In this document: positions 9,466 through 17,561 of the stretch, one piece after another
How the letters are laid out: each line of letters begins with the position of its first letter
How positions within the stretch are numbered: the first letter of the stretch is position 1
Assembly (NCBI RefSeq): GCF_907177275.1
Contig: NZ_CAJSLV010000089.1
Span: 1 to 46,170 of the forward strand
Source: Actinacidiphila cocklensis
GTDB lineage: Bacteria; Actinomycetota; Actinomycetes; Streptomycetales; Streptomycetaceae
DNA length: 46,170 nt
Direction of reading: 5' to 3'
Program-made: the position numbers and the translations under genes
The notes under the pieces: model-generated
What the model was told of the DNA's origin: nothing
Databases searched by the model: none
Seen by the model: the letters and a program-made list of their open reading frames with translations, nothing else

Positions 9466-10155
9466 GTGATCCGATTCGACAACGTCACCAAGACCTACCC
9501 CAAGCAGAACCGTCCCGCCCTGCGGGACGTGTCGCTGGAGATCGAGAAGGGCGAGTTCGTCTTCCTGGTGGGCTCCTCGGGCTCGGGCAAGTCGACGTTC
9601 CTGCGGCTGATCCTGCGCGAGGAGCGGACCGACACCGGCATGGTGCACGTGCTGGGCAAGGACCTGGCCCGGCTGTCGAACTGGAAGGTCCCGCACATGC
9701 GGCGCCAGCTCGGCACCGTCTTCCAGGACTTCCGGCTGCTGCCGAACAAGACGGTGGCCCAGAACGTCGCCTTCGCGCTGGAAGTGATCGGCAAGCCCCG
9801 GGGCACCATCCGCAAGACCGTGCCCGAGGTGCTCGACCTGGTCGGCCTGGCCGGCAAGGAGGACCGCATGCCGGGCGAGTTGTCCGGTGGTGAGCAGCAG
9901 CGCGTCGCCATCGCCCGCGCGTTCGTGAACCGGCCCATGCTGCTGATCGCAGACGAGCCGACCGGAAACCTCGACCCGCAGACGTCGGTGGGCATCATGC
10001 GGCTGCTGGACCGGATCAACAGGACCGGCACCACCGTGGTGATGGCCACCCACGACCAGAACATCGTCGACCAGATGCGCAAGCGCGTCATCGAACTGGA
10101 GAAGGGGCGGCTGGTTCGCGACCAGTCGCGCGGTGTCTACGGCTACCAGCACTAG
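9466..10155 (+). CDS. ftsE: Cell division ATP-binding protein FtsE
   Basis: The gene encodes 229 residues from GTG 9466, the usual FtsE length; the open frame reaches upstream to 9343 but with sequence unlike FtsE. It is an ABC ATPase with Walker A GSSGSGKST at 36-44, signature LSGGEQQRVAIARA near 138-151, Walker B LLIADEPTGNLD near 158-169 and the switch His in MATHDQ. FtsE works with the membrane subunit FtsX, encoded 78 bases downstream, and in actinobacteria the pair activates peptidoglycan hydrolases during growth and division. No clear ribosome site precedes the GTG. A -10-like TAGTGT at 9414-9419 would give a leader of roughly 40 nt. Confidence 0.96.
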   Translation: MIRFDNVTKTYPKQNRPALRDVSLEIEKGEFVFLVGSSGSGKSTFLRLILREERTDTGMVHVLGKDLARLSNWKVPHMRRQLGTVFQDFRLLPNKTVAQNVAFALEVIGKPRGTIRKTVPEVLDLVGLAGKEDRMPGELSGGEQQRVAIARAFVNRPMLLIADEPTGNLDPQTSVGIMRLLDRINRTGTTVVMATHDQNIVDQMRKRVIELEKGRLVRDQSRGVYGYQH

Positions 10156-10233
10156 CCGCGTCCACGGCCGCCGGCACCAGCCGCAGGCCGTCCGCAGGAC
10201 ATCGTCCCCCTTCCGAAAGGAACCTCGACCCCC

Positions 10234-11151
10234 ATGCGCCTCCAGTTCTTCCTGTCGGAGATCGGCGTCGGCCTCCGGCGCAACCTCACGATGACCTTCG
10301 CCGTGATCATCTCCGTGGCGCTCTCGCTCGCCCTCGCCGGCGGCGCCCTGCTTGCCAACAAGCAGGTCGACTCGATGAAGGGCTACTGGTACGACAAGGT
10401 CCAGGTCACCGTCTACATGTGCAACAAGGGCGACGCGACCTCGACGCCCAGCTGCGCCAAGGGCGCGGTGACCGACGACCAGAAGGCGCAGATCCTCGCG
10501 GACCTGAAGAAGCTCCCGATCGTGGAGAAGGTCTACTACGAGACCGCGGAGGGCGCGTACAAGAACTACGAGCAGCAGTTCAAGAACTCGCCCATGGCCT
10601 CGTCCATCACGCCCGACCAGATGCAGGAGAACTACCGGGTCAAGCTCAAGGACCCGACGAAGTTCACCGTCATCGCCAGCGCCTTCCAGGGGCGCCCGGG
10701 TGTGCAGTCGATCGAGGACCAGCGCGCGGTGCTGAAGAACCTGTTCTCGCTGCTGGGCGGCATGACCAAGGCCGCGTACGTGGTGCTGGCCTTCATGCTG
10801 ACCGTCGCGATGCTGCTGATCATCAACACCGTGCGGGTGTCCGCGTTCAGCCGCCGCCGGGAGACCGGCATCATGCGGCTGGTGGGCGCGTCCAGCTTCT
10901 ACATCCAGATGCCGTTCATCATGGAGGCGGCCTTCGCCGGCCTGGTCGGCGCCGCGGTCGCCAGCGTGATGCTGCTCGGCGGGCGGTACTTCATGATCGA
11001 CGCCGGCCTCAAACTCCAGGACAAGATCCCGCTGGTGTCCTTCCTCGGCTGGGACTCCGTCATCCAAGTCCTGCCGCTGGTGCTGCTGATCGGCTTCCTG
11101 ATGCCGGCGTGCGCCGCATTCATCGCGCTGCGGCGGTACTTGAGGGTCTGA
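10234..11151 (+). CDS. ftsX: Cell division membrane protein FtsX
   Basis: The gene encodes 305 residues from ATG 10234, with AGGAA about 12 bases upstream. Topology is the canonical four helices: TM1 about 20-41, a large extracellular domain 42-178, then TM2 about 180-200, TM3 about 227-250 and TM4 about 276-298. The extracellular domain carries a Cys63-Cys74 pair that may form a disulfide-closed loop (inference). FtsX passes the ATP cycle of FtsE across the membrane to extracellular cell-wall hydrolases. The sequence GIMRLVGASSFYIQMPFIMEA is the conserved coupling region. It is followed by a tandem repeat and the S41 protease gene. Confidence 0.96.
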   Translation: MRLQFFLSEIGVGLRRNLTMTFAVIISVALSLALAGGALLANKQVDSMKGYWYDKVQVTVYMCNKGDATSTPSCAKGAVTDDQKAQILADLKKLPIVEKVYYETAEGAYKNYEQQFKNSPMASSITPDQMQENYRVKLKDPTKFTVIASAFQGRPGVQSIEDQRAVLKNLFSLLGGMTKAAYVVLAFMLTVAMLLIINTVRVSAFSRRRETGIMRLVGASSFYIQMPFIMEAAFAGLVGAAVASVMLLGGRYFMIDAGLKLQDKIPLVSFLGWDSVIQVLPLVLLIGFLMPACAAFIALRRYLRV

Positions 11152-11157
11152 TCCGAC

Positions 11158-11201
11158 GACGGCCGGGCGACGGCCGGGCGACGGCAAGGCGACTGCCGGG
11201 G
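11158..11201 (+). repeat. Four tandem 11-bp repeats between ftsX and the S41 gene
   Basis: Units at 11158-11168 and 11169-11179 are identical (GACGGCCGGGC). Units at 11180-11190 and 11191-11201 differ by a few bases (GACGGCAAGGC, GACTGCCGGGG). They start six bases behind the ftsX stop codon. Confidence 0.7.
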
Positions 11202-11260
11202 GTGTCCACGGGACCCGCCGGCGGTCGTCGTATCTTTCCGTACGCCGCCCGATTCTCGCC

Positions 11261-11276
11261 TAGACTTCCGGCCATG
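11261..11276 (+). promoter_or_regulatory. -10 element of a probable leaderless S41 protease promoter
   Basis: TAGACT at 11261-11266 is followed after seven bases by the ATG at 11274, with no ribosome site between. The spacing places the transcription start at or next to the ATG. The -35 region is not recognisable. Confidence 0.5.
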
Positions 11277-12533
11277 TCCGGCCCGTTGCTGTTCGGGACG
11301 CCCCGCCGTATCCGCCGCGGGGCCACCCTGACGTTGGTCTTCGGCACCATGCTGGCCACCGGTGCCGCCGCAGGCAGCCTGGCGGAACCCCAGCAGCGCG
11401 CCCGGCCCCGGGTCGCCGCGGCCCCCGCCGACGCAGGCCGGCCCGGCACCGACTCGGCCCGCACGGACGCCTGGAGCGCCGGCGGCGACGCCAAGGGCGC
11501 CAGGAACGGCGGGAAGTCCGGCGGCGGCATGAAGCAGAAGGCCGACAGCGAACGCATCGCCCAGGAGATCGCCCAGGGCAAGGTCGGCCCGCAGGCCGTG
11601 CAGAAGCTGGTCAGCCGCAGCGGCGACCGCTGGTCGTCCTTCTACACCGCGCAGGAGTACGCGGGCCTCCAGGAGGCCCTGGACGGCCGCTACGTCGGCA
11701 CCGGGCTGTGGGTGCGGCGGATCGACGGCGGCCGCATCCAGATCGCCCGGGTGCAGTCCGGCAGCCCCGCCGGGCGGGCCGGCATCCGGGTCGGCGACGT
11801 ACTCGACTCGATCGACTCCACCCGATGTACCGGCCTCGCGGTCACCGAAGTGGTCGCAGCCCTGCGCGGCGGCAACGTACCGGGCAGTACGGTCAGCCTC
11901 GCCGTACAGCGCGGCGGCCGCGAGTGGACGGTCACGATGCAGCGGGCCACGCTCGCCACCGAGGCGGTCACCGTGAGCAGCCCCGACGGCCCCGAGGGAC
12001 CCACCGACATCGCCATCGACGCCTTCACGCTCGGCACCGGCAAGCAGGTGCAGGCAGCGGCCGCCGCCGCGAAGCACGGCGTGCTGCTCGACCTGCGGGG
12101 CAATTCCGGCGGCCTGGTCGAGGAGGCCGTCGCCGTGGCGTCCGCCTTCCTCGACGGCGGCCTGGTCGCCACCTACGACGTGCACGGCAAGCAGCAGGCG
12201 CTCTACGCGGCCCCCGGCGGCGACACCGCCAAACCGCTGGTCGTCCTGGTCGACGGCGGCACGATGAGCGCCGCGGAGCTGCTGGCAGGGGCGCTCCAGG
12301 ACCGCGGCCGGGCGGTGGTGGTCGGCTCGCGGACCTTCGGCAAGGGGTCGGTGCAGATGCCCAGCACCCTGCCGGACGGCTCGGTCGCGGAGCTGACCGT
12401 CGGCCACTACGACCTGCCCGACGGCCGCGGGGTCGACGGCCACGGCATCGAGCCCGACGTCCAGGTGGCGGGCGGCGACGACGCGGCGGCCGAGGCGCGT
12501 GAAGTATTCGCTGGCCTCGGCACCCCCTCCTAG
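11274..12533 (+). CDS. S41 family C-terminal processing peptidase (CtpA/Prc type)
   Basis: The gene encodes 419 residues from ATG 11274. An N-terminal hydrophobic segment (about 17-36) is a signal peptide or anchor, followed by an Ala/Pro-rich linker. Residues about 115-215 are a PDZ domain (GTGLWVRRIDGGRIQIARV...AGIRVGDVLDSIDS). The S41 core contains DLRGNSGG near 267-274 and the catalytic Ser332 (GGTMSAAE) and Lys357 (RTFGKGSVQ). The 25-residue spacing of this dyad is that of Prc/CtpA. It should act outside the membrane as a tail-specific protease. The frame is open far upstream across ftsX, but only this start gives a signal peptide. It follows ftsX and precedes smpB by 18 bases. Confidence 0.93.
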   Translation: MSGPLLFGTPRRIRRGATLTLVFGTMLATGAAAGSLAEPQQRARPRVAAAPADAGRPGTDSARTDAWSAGGDAKGARNGGKSGGGMKQKADSERIAQEIAQGKVGPQAVQKLVSRSGDRWSSFYTAQEYAGLQEALDGRYVGTGLWVRRIDGGRIQIARVQSGSPAGRAGIRVGDVLDSIDSTRCTGLAVTEVVAALRGGNVPGSTVSLAVQRGGREWTVTMQRATLATEAVTVSSPDGPEGPTDIAIDAFTLGTGKQVQAAAAAAKHGVLLDLRGNSGGLVEEAVAVASAFLDGGLVATYDVHGKQQALYAAPGGDTAKPLVVLVDGGTMSAAELLAGALQDRGRAVVVGSRTFGKGSVQMPSTLPDGSVAELTVGHYDLPDGRGVDGHGIEPDVQVAGGDDAAAEAREVFAGLGTPS

Positions 12534-12551
12534 TGGGAGAATGGCCGGGCT

Positions 12552-13031
12552 ATGGCAAAAGAGACCGGTCGCAAGTTCATCGCGCAGAACAAGAAGGCGC
12601 GACACGATTACCTCATCCTCGACACGTTCGAGGCGGGCCTGGTGCTCACCGGCACCGAGGTCAAGTCGCTGCGCCTGGGACGCGCGTCGCTCGTCGACGG
12701 CTTCGCGCAGCTCGACGGCGGCGAGGCGTGGCTGCACAACGTGCACATCCCGGAGTACGTCCAGGGAACCTGGACCAACCACTCCGCCCGCAGGAAGCGC
12801 AAGATGCTGCTGCACCGGGCCGAGATCGACAAGCTCGTCCACAAGACCCAGGAGACCGGCCACACCATCGTGCCGCTGTCCCTGTACTTCAAGGACGGCC
12901 GGGTGAAGGTCGAGATCGCGCTCGCGAAGGGCAAGAAGGAGTACGACAAGCGGCAGACGCTGCGGGAGAAGCAGGACCGCCGCGAGTCCGACCGCGTGAT
13001 CTCCGCTGCCCGCCGCCGCCAGCGCGCCTGA
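12552..13031 (+). CDS. smpB: SsrA-binding protein SmpB
   Basis: The gene encodes 159 residues from ATG 12552. The fold-defining sequences are present: NKKARHDYLILDTFEAGLVLTGTEVKSLR near the N-terminus and the basic C-terminal tail (KKEYDKRQTLREKQDRRESDRVISAARRRQRA), which enters the ribosomal decoding site. SmpB delivers tmRNA to stalled ribosomes. Its RNA partner is encoded 148 bases downstream (13180). It lies 18 bases behind the S41 gene, with GGGAG 16 bases before the ATG, too far to be a normal ribosome site. Co-transcription with the protease gene is likely. Confidence 0.97.
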   Translation: MAKETGRKFIAQNKKARHDYLILDTFEAGLVLTGTEVKSLRLGRASLVDGFAQLDGGEAWLHNVHIPEYVQGTWTNHSARRKRKMLLHRAEIDKLVHKTQETGHTIVPLSLYFKDGRVKVEIALAKGKKEYDKRQTLREKQDRRESDRVISAARRRQRA

Positions 13032-13055
13032 CACGCCGGCGCCCGAGGTGTGGCG

Positions 13056-13086
13056 CCCGGCGCCCCCTTCCGGGGGATGCGCCGGG
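13056..13086 (+). terminator. Hairpin between smpB and the tmRNA gene
   Basis: CCCGGCGCCCCC at 13056-13067 pairs with GGGG..GCGCCGGG ending at 13086, with a small bulge and a TTCC loop. It lies 25 bases behind smpB. A weaker 7-bp hairpin (ACCGGGC/GCCCGGT) follows at 13136-13157. Confidence 0.45.
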
Positions 13087-13179
13087 AATACGCTGGCCGC
13101 GCCGTGCGCTGATCACGTACGATAGGTCCAGCGGCACCGGGCCATGGTGAGCCCGGTCTGCACATTGAAAACACCACAT

Positions 13180-13546
13180 GGGGATGATCGGTTTCGACTG
13201 GGGATGTCGAAGCAGGGGAAGCGAGCCGAGGAAGCGGCAATGATCTCGTTAACCATATGTCGCAACCAATAATCGCCAACACCAAGCGCGATTCCTTCGC
13301 CCTCGCTGCCTAAGTAGCGACTTGCGAAGTGTCAGCCCGGGGGTGATCCCGACCCGGATCCTGGCATCATCAAGGGATCTAAACTTCTAGGACCGGTCAC
13401 GGGTCCTGGAAGGAAATCAAACAGTGACTGGGCCTGTCGGCGGCTTGTCCGCGTGACTGCCGGGGCCGAGAAAAGCACAGCGGACTGCGCTCGGAGAAGC
13501 CCTGTTTCCGCACCACAGGACGCGGGTTCGATTCCCGCCATCTCCA
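13180..13546 (+). ncRNA. ssrA: Transfer-messenger RNA
   Basis: The 5' end GGGGATGATCGGTTTCGAC and the 3' part with the T arm GGGTTCGATTCCC followed by CATCTCCA pair as the 7-bp tRNA-like acceptor stem (13180-13186 with 13539-13545, one G-U pair). The CCA end is not encoded after base 13546. The resume codon is GCC at 13275 and the tag frame ends with TAA at 13311-13313, giving ANTKRDSFALAA. The RNA, with SmpB, rescues stalled ribosomes and tags the nascent protein for proteolysis. The tag is 12 residues, shorter than the 16-residue ANTKRDSSQQAFALAA that I recall for S. coelicolor. Confidence 0.97.
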
Positions 13547-13557
13547 CTCATCCCATG

Positions 13558-13600
13558 CGCCGGACGGCGCCTCCCAGACGGGGGGCGCCGTTCGGCGTTT
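13558..13600 (+). terminator. Terminator of the tmRNA gene
   Basis: An 18-bp stem with two G-U pairs (13558-13575 with 13580-13597, loop AGAC) is followed by TTT. It lies 12 bases behind the tmRNA 3' end. A second 8-bp hairpin (CGGGCGCT/AGCGCCCG) follows immediately at 13602-13620. Confidence 0.8.
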
Positions 13601-13741
13601 CCGGGCGCTCACAGCGCCCGCGAAGGGCGAATGAGAGCACGGTTGCGCTCGTGTGACCTGCTGGCACAGGGCGGTAACGCGCCGTTCCTATCGTCGGGAC
13701 GACACCCGGCGGAGCACAGGACCAGGTCACAGGGAGGCGCC

Positions 13742-15106
13742 ATGAGTCGATGGACAGGCCGGTGGATCGAGCAGTGGGATCCCGAGGACGAGCGGTTCTG
13801 GAACGAGGGCGGCGGCAAGCGGATCGCGCTGCGCAACCTGGTGTTCTCCGTGCTGTCCGAGCACATCGGGTTCTCCATCTGGAGCCTGTGGTCGGTGATG
13901 GTGCTTTTCATGGGACCCGAGTACCACGTGGACCCGGCCGGGAAGTTCTTCCTGGTCGCGATGCCGACGCTGGTCGGCGGGGTGCTGCGGGTGCCGTACA
14001 CCTTCGCGGTGGCGAAGTTCGGCGGCCGCAACTGGACGATCGTCAGCGCGCTGATGCTGCTGGTCCCGACCGTGACCGCGTCCTTCGTGATGAAGCCCGG
14101 CGTCTCCTACGGCACCCTGATGCTGGTGGCGGCCCTCACCGGGGTCGGCGGCGGCAACTTCGCCTCCTCCATGACCAACATCAACTCCTTCTACCCGCTG
14201 CGTGAGAAGGGCTGGGCGCTCGGCCTCAACGCCGGCGGCGGCAACATCGGCGTCGCCGCGATCCAGCTGATCGGCCTGCTGGTCATCGCCACCGCGGGCG
14301 CCACCCACCCGCGGGTCATCCTCGCCGTCTACATCCCGCTGATCGTGGTCGCCGCCGCACTGTCGGCGCTGTACATGGACAACCTCACGACGGTGAAGAA
14401 CGACACCGGGGCCGCGATCGACGCCGCCAAGGACCCGCACACCTGGATCATGGCGGTCCTCTACATCGGCACCTTCGGCTCCTTCATCGGCTACAGCTTC
14501 GCCTTCGGCCTGGTCCTGCAGAACCAGTTCGGCCGCACCCCGCTGCACGCGGCGTACCTGACCTTCATCGGGCCGCTGCTCGGCTCGCTGATCAGGCCGC
14601 TCGGCGGCCGGCTCGCCGACCGCTTCGGCGGCGCGCGGATCTCGCTGTGGAACTTCCTGGGCATGGCCGCCGCCACCGGGGTCGTCGTGGTGGCCTCGCA
14701 GCAGAAGTCGCTCGGGCTGTTCCTGCCCGGATTCATCGCGCTGTTCGTGCTCAGCGGCCTGGGCAACGGGTCCACGTTCAAGATGATCCCGGGCATCTTC
14801 CAGAAGAAGGCCGAGGCCAAGGGCCTGACCGGGGAGGCCGCGGCGGCACACGGGCGGCGGCTGTCCGGTGCGTCCATGGGCCTGATCGGGGCCGTCGGCG
14901 CGCTCGGCGGAGTCGGCATCAACCTGGCCTTCCGGGAGAGCTTCCTCAACAGCCACTCCGGCACCCCCGCCTTCGTGTCCTTCCTGGCCTACTACGCCGT
15001 CTGTTTCGCGGTCACCTGGGCCGTATACCTGCGGCGGGCCGGCGGGGCCGCGGCGGGTACGGAGCAGGCCGCCCCGACCGGTGCGGCCGCCTACGCGGAG
15101 GTCTGA
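13742..15106 (+). CDS. narK: Nitrate/nitrite transporter NarK (MFS)
   Basis: The gene encodes 454 residues from ATG 13742, with GGGAGG six bases upstream. About 12 transmembrane helices are visible. The nitrate-porter signature GVGGGNFASSMTNINSFYP lies near residues 135-153, with a second related glycine-rich stretch (GLGNGSTFKMIPGIF) in the C-terminal half, as in NarK/NasA carriers. The short hydrophilic N-terminus ends in RIALRNLVFSVLSEHIGFSIWSLWSVM, typical of this family. It should import nitrate for assimilation or export nitrite. The next gene encodes the nitrate-assimilation regulator NnaR, preceded by a GlnR-like box, which supports a role in nitrogen assimilation. Confidence 0.93.
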   Translation: MSRWTGRWIEQWDPEDERFWNEGGGKRIALRNLVFSVLSEHIGFSIWSLWSVMVLFMGPEYHVDPAGKFFLVAMPTLVGGVLRVPYTFAVAKFGGRNWTIVSALMLLVPTVTASFVMKPGVSYGTLMLVAALTGVGGGNFASSMTNINSFYPLREKGWALGLNAGGGNIGVAAIQLIGLLVIATAGATHPRVILAVYIPLIVVAAALSALYMDNLTTVKNDTGAAIDAAKDPHTWIMAVLYIGTFGSFIGYSFAFGLVLQNQFGRTPLHAAYLTFIGPLLGSLIRPLGGRLADRFGGARISLWNFLGMAAATGVVVVASQQKSLGLFLPGFIALFVLSGLGNGSTFKMIPGIFQKKAEAKGLTGEAAAAHGRRLSGASMGLIGAVGALGGVGINLAFRESFLNSHSGTPAFVSFLAYYAVCFAVTWAVYLRRAGGAAAGTEQAAPTGAAAYAEV

Positions 15107-15121
15107 GCGCCTGACGCGTAC

Positions 15122-15159
15122 GTAACATCCGGGAAATCCCGGCGAACCGAACCCGTCAC
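15122..15159 (+). promoter_or_regulatory. GlnR-like binding site upstream of nnaR
   Basis: GTAAC-n6-GAAAT at 15122-15137 fits the GlnR half-box pattern gTnAC-n6-GaAAC with one mismatch. A weaker second box, GAACC-n6-GTCAC at 15144-15159, follows at the canonical 6-base spacing. I recall that nnaR is a GlnR target in S. coelicolor, which fits. Confidence 0.6.
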
Positions 15160-15237
15160 CCCGCCTTGGGACGATGCCGGAACCCCGCGGGGTGGCGGGA
15201 CGGAACGTGGAACCTCAGCAGCAAGGTGGGCGGAGCG

Positions 15238-16410
15238 ATGCAGGCGCAGCAGGTGAGCGGGAACGGCGGACCCGAAGCGGTGGCACCGCTGGCGGGCTTC
15301 ACCGTCGGCGTGACGGCGGCCCGCCGTGCCGACGAGCTGGGCGCGCTGCTGGAGCGGCGCGGCGCGACCGTCCTGCGGGCGCCGGTCCTGCGGATCGTGC
15401 CGCTCATCGACGACACGGAGCTGCTGGCCAAGACCAAGCAACTGCTGGACGGCGCCCCCGACATCGTCGTCGCCACCACCGCGATCGGCTTCCGCGGCTG
15501 GATCGAGGCGGCCGACGGCTGGGGCCTGGGCGAGGCGCTGCTGCGGCGGCTCGGCGAGGCCGAACTCCTCGCCCGCGGCCCCAAGGTGCGCGGCGCCGTC
15601 CGCGCCGCCGGGCTCACCGAGGCGTGGTCGCCCGCCTCCGAGTCGATGGCCGAGGTGCTCGAACGGCTCCTCGACGAGGGCGTCGACGGGCGCCGCGTCG
15701 CCGTGCAGCTGCACGGGGAGCCGCTGCCCGGCTTCATCGAGTCGCTGCGGGTCGCCGGGGCGCGGGTGGTGGCCGTCCCCGTCTACCGCTGGATGCCACC
15801 GGAGGACCTCGGCCCCGTGGACCGGCTCCTCGACGCGGTGTGCGCCCGGTCGATCGACGCGGTCAGCTTCACCAGCGCACCGGCGGCGGCGTCGCTGCTG
15901 GACCGCGCCGGGCAGCGCGGGCAGCTCGACGAGCTGATCGCCGCGTTCCGGCGCGACGTGCTCGTCGCGTGCGTAGGTCCCGTGACCGCGCTGCCCCTGC
16001 AGGCGCACGACATCCCCACGCTCCAGCCCGAGCGGTTCCGGCTGGGGCCGCTCGTGCAGCTCCTCGCCAGGGAGCTGCCCGGGCGGGTGCGCCCGCTGCC
16101 GGTGGCCGGCCACCAGGTCGAGATCCGGGGGCAGGCCGCGGTCGTCGACGGCCTGCTCCGGCCGGTGCCGCCGGCGGGGATGGCGCTCCTGCGCGCTCTC
16201 GCGCGCCGGCCGGGGTGGGTCGTCTCCCGGGCCGACCTGTTGAGGGTCCTTCCCGGGGCCGGCCGGGACGAGCACGCCGTGGAGACGGCGATGGCTCGCT
16301 TGCGCTCGGCCTTGGGGGCTCCGAAGCTCATTCAGACGGTGGTCAAGCGGGGGTACCGCCTCTCGCTGGACCCCCACGCCGACAAATACGCCCCGGGCGC
16401 CGCGCTCTAG
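15238..16410 (+). CDS. nnaR: NnaR-type regulator: uroporphyrinogen-III synthase-like domain plus winged helix
   Basis: The gene encodes 390 residues from ATG 15238, with AAGGTGGG upstream; an in-frame TTG at 15166 has no good ribosome site. Residues about 17-270 are HemD-like (FTVGVTAARRADELGALLERRGA...; VSFTSAPAAASLL; VACVGPVTALPL). Residues about 290-375 are an OmpR-type winged helix (PAGMALLRALARRPGWVVSRADLLRVL...AMARLRSALG...IQTVVKRGYRLSL). This fusion is that of NnaR, which with GlnR activates nitrate and nitrite assimilation genes in Streptomyces (family knowledge). No receiver domain is present, so it is not a classical response regulator. It lies 131 bases behind narK, with the GlnR-like site between. 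A repeat element follows. Confidence 0.9.
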   Translation: MQAQQVSGNGGPEAVAPLAGFTVGVTAARRADELGALLERRGATVLRAPVLRIVPLIDDTELLAKTKQLLDGAPDIVVATTAIGFRGWIEAADGWGLGEALLRRLGEAELLARGPKVRGAVRAAGLTEAWSPASESMAEVLERLLDEGVDGRRVAVQLHGEPLPGFIESLRVAGARVVAVPVYRWMPPEDLGPVDRLLDAVCARSIDAVSFTSAPAAASLLDRAGQRGQLDELIAAFRRDVLVACVGPVTALPLQAHDIPTLQPERFRLGPLVQLLARELPGRVRPLPVAGHQVEIRGQAAVVDGLLRPVPPAGMALLRALARRPGWVVSRADLLRVLPGAGRDEHAVETAMARLRSALGAPKLIQTVVKRGYRLSLDPHADKYAPGAAL

Positions 16411-16509
16411 CCCCCGGGCGCCCCCGCCCCCGGTCCCGGGACCTTCCCCCGGGCGGGTGGGCCAGGGCGACTGCCCCTTGCGGCGGGCTGCCGCCTTCAG
16501 CGCCACTGC

Positions 16510-16718
16510 GGCTTGTCGCGCGGTTCCGCCCCCAGAGCTTCGCCTGGGGGTACCCCCAGCGCCCCTTTTGGGCTGCGTCCTCCTGCGTACTGCGTTCGTC
16601 CCTGGCAGGGGCGAACCTTCGGGGGGAGGGGGTGAGCGTTTTTCAGGGGCGTGGGGAACTGCGCGCCGGCCACGACGGGACCCGGCAGGTGCGAGGCCAC
16701 AGCAACGGGCACCCCGCC
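16510..16718 (+). repeat. Intergenic inverted-repeat element, copy A
   Basis: The left end GGCTTGTCGCGCGGTTCC (16510-16527) and the right end GGGAACTGCGCGCCGGCC (16655-16672) are imperfect inverted repeats. The core at 16529-16565 is CCCCCAGAGC-TTCGC followed by CTGGGGGTACCCCCAG. A tail module GCCACAGCAACGGGCACCCC begins at 16696. The same modules recur at 19880-20099 and 26292-26637. It fills most of the 418-base gap between nnaR and the CGNR gene; the rest of that gap shows nothing recognisable. Confidence 0.75.
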
Positions 16719-16828
16719 GGGAGAAGGGGACCGTACACCGACGGGGTACCCCGGGAGGTGTACGGCTCTAGCCCCCGACGGGAGTCGCCGGGCACTCTGG
16801 GGGGCGACCGTTTGGGAGGGAGGGGGCG

Positions 16829-17407
16829 ATGGGGGAGTTGAGGTTCGACGGGGGGCGGGTGTGCCTGGACCTCGTGGCGACACGGGTGGCGCGGCCCGTC
16901 GGGGAGCGGCTCGACCGGGTCGAGCGGGTGGTCGAGTGGGTGTACGGCGCCGGGCTGGTCCCGCCGGGGACACCCGTGGACGCCGACCCGGGCTGGGCGC
17001 AGGGCCTGAAGGACCTCCGCACGCTCCTGGAGGCGCTGGTGAGCGCACAGCTCGACGGCACCCCGCACCCGCCGGAGGCGGTGGCGCGGCTCAACGGGTT
17101 CGCGCGGGCCGCCCCGCCCGCCCCGCAGGCCGTCGCGGGCGAGGACGGCACCCTGGCCAGGGCGCTCGCGGTGCCGCCCGACGGGGCCGGCCTGCTCGCA
17201 GCCGTGGCGAGGGACGCGGTGGACCTCTTCACCGACCCCGTCGCCCGCTCCCAGCTGCGCCGCTGCGAGGGCGAGAACTGCGCCCTGGTCTACCTGGACA
17301 CCTCCCGCGGCCGCCGCAGGCGCTGGTGCAGCAGCGAGGTCTGCGGCAACCGCGAGCGGGTCGCGCGGCACCGGCGGCGGACGGCTCCGGCGCTGCGGAA
17401 CGCCTGA
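16829..17407 (+). CDS. CGNR zinc-finger putative regulator
   Basis: The gene encodes 192 residues from ATG 16829, with a strong purine-rich ribosome site (GGGAGGGAGGGGG). The C-terminal 50 residues are a CGNR zinc finger: Cys146-x4-Cys151 and Cys167-x4-Cys172, the last in WCSSEVCGNRERVARHRRR. This is a stress-induced transcription regulator-type DNA-binding finger. The N-terminal region (LDLVATRVARP...ERVVEWVYGAG) is the associated ABATE-type domain of the family, thought to sense a ligand. Targets are unknown. It stands alone before the HelD-like gene, 154 bases away. Confidence 0.85.
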   Translation: MGELRFDGGRVCLDLVATRVARPVGERLDRVERVVEWVYGAGLVPPGTPVDADPGWAQGLKDLRTLLEALVSAQLDGTPHPPEAVARLNGFARAAPPAPQAVAGEDGTLARALAVPPDGAGLLAAVARDAVDLFTDPVARSQLRRCEGENCALVYLDTSRGRRRRWCSSEVCGNRERVARHRRRTAPALRNA

Positions 17408-17561
17408 AGCGCGCCGGGCGGGGCATTTCGCGGGGAAAACGGGGGCGGGCGGATGTGCCGGGTGGGCAGAAGGGCGCAGGTCGCGTACGGTTGCAGGCTG
17501 CCCCTCGCGCGGAACGGTAACCCGCGGGGCGGCGCACGACGTACAGAGAAGGGGGTCCTGC

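Noticed and set aside
13676..13691. GTAAC ahead of narK as a GlnR box
   Set aside because: The second half-box (GaAAC) is absent at the required 6-base spacing.
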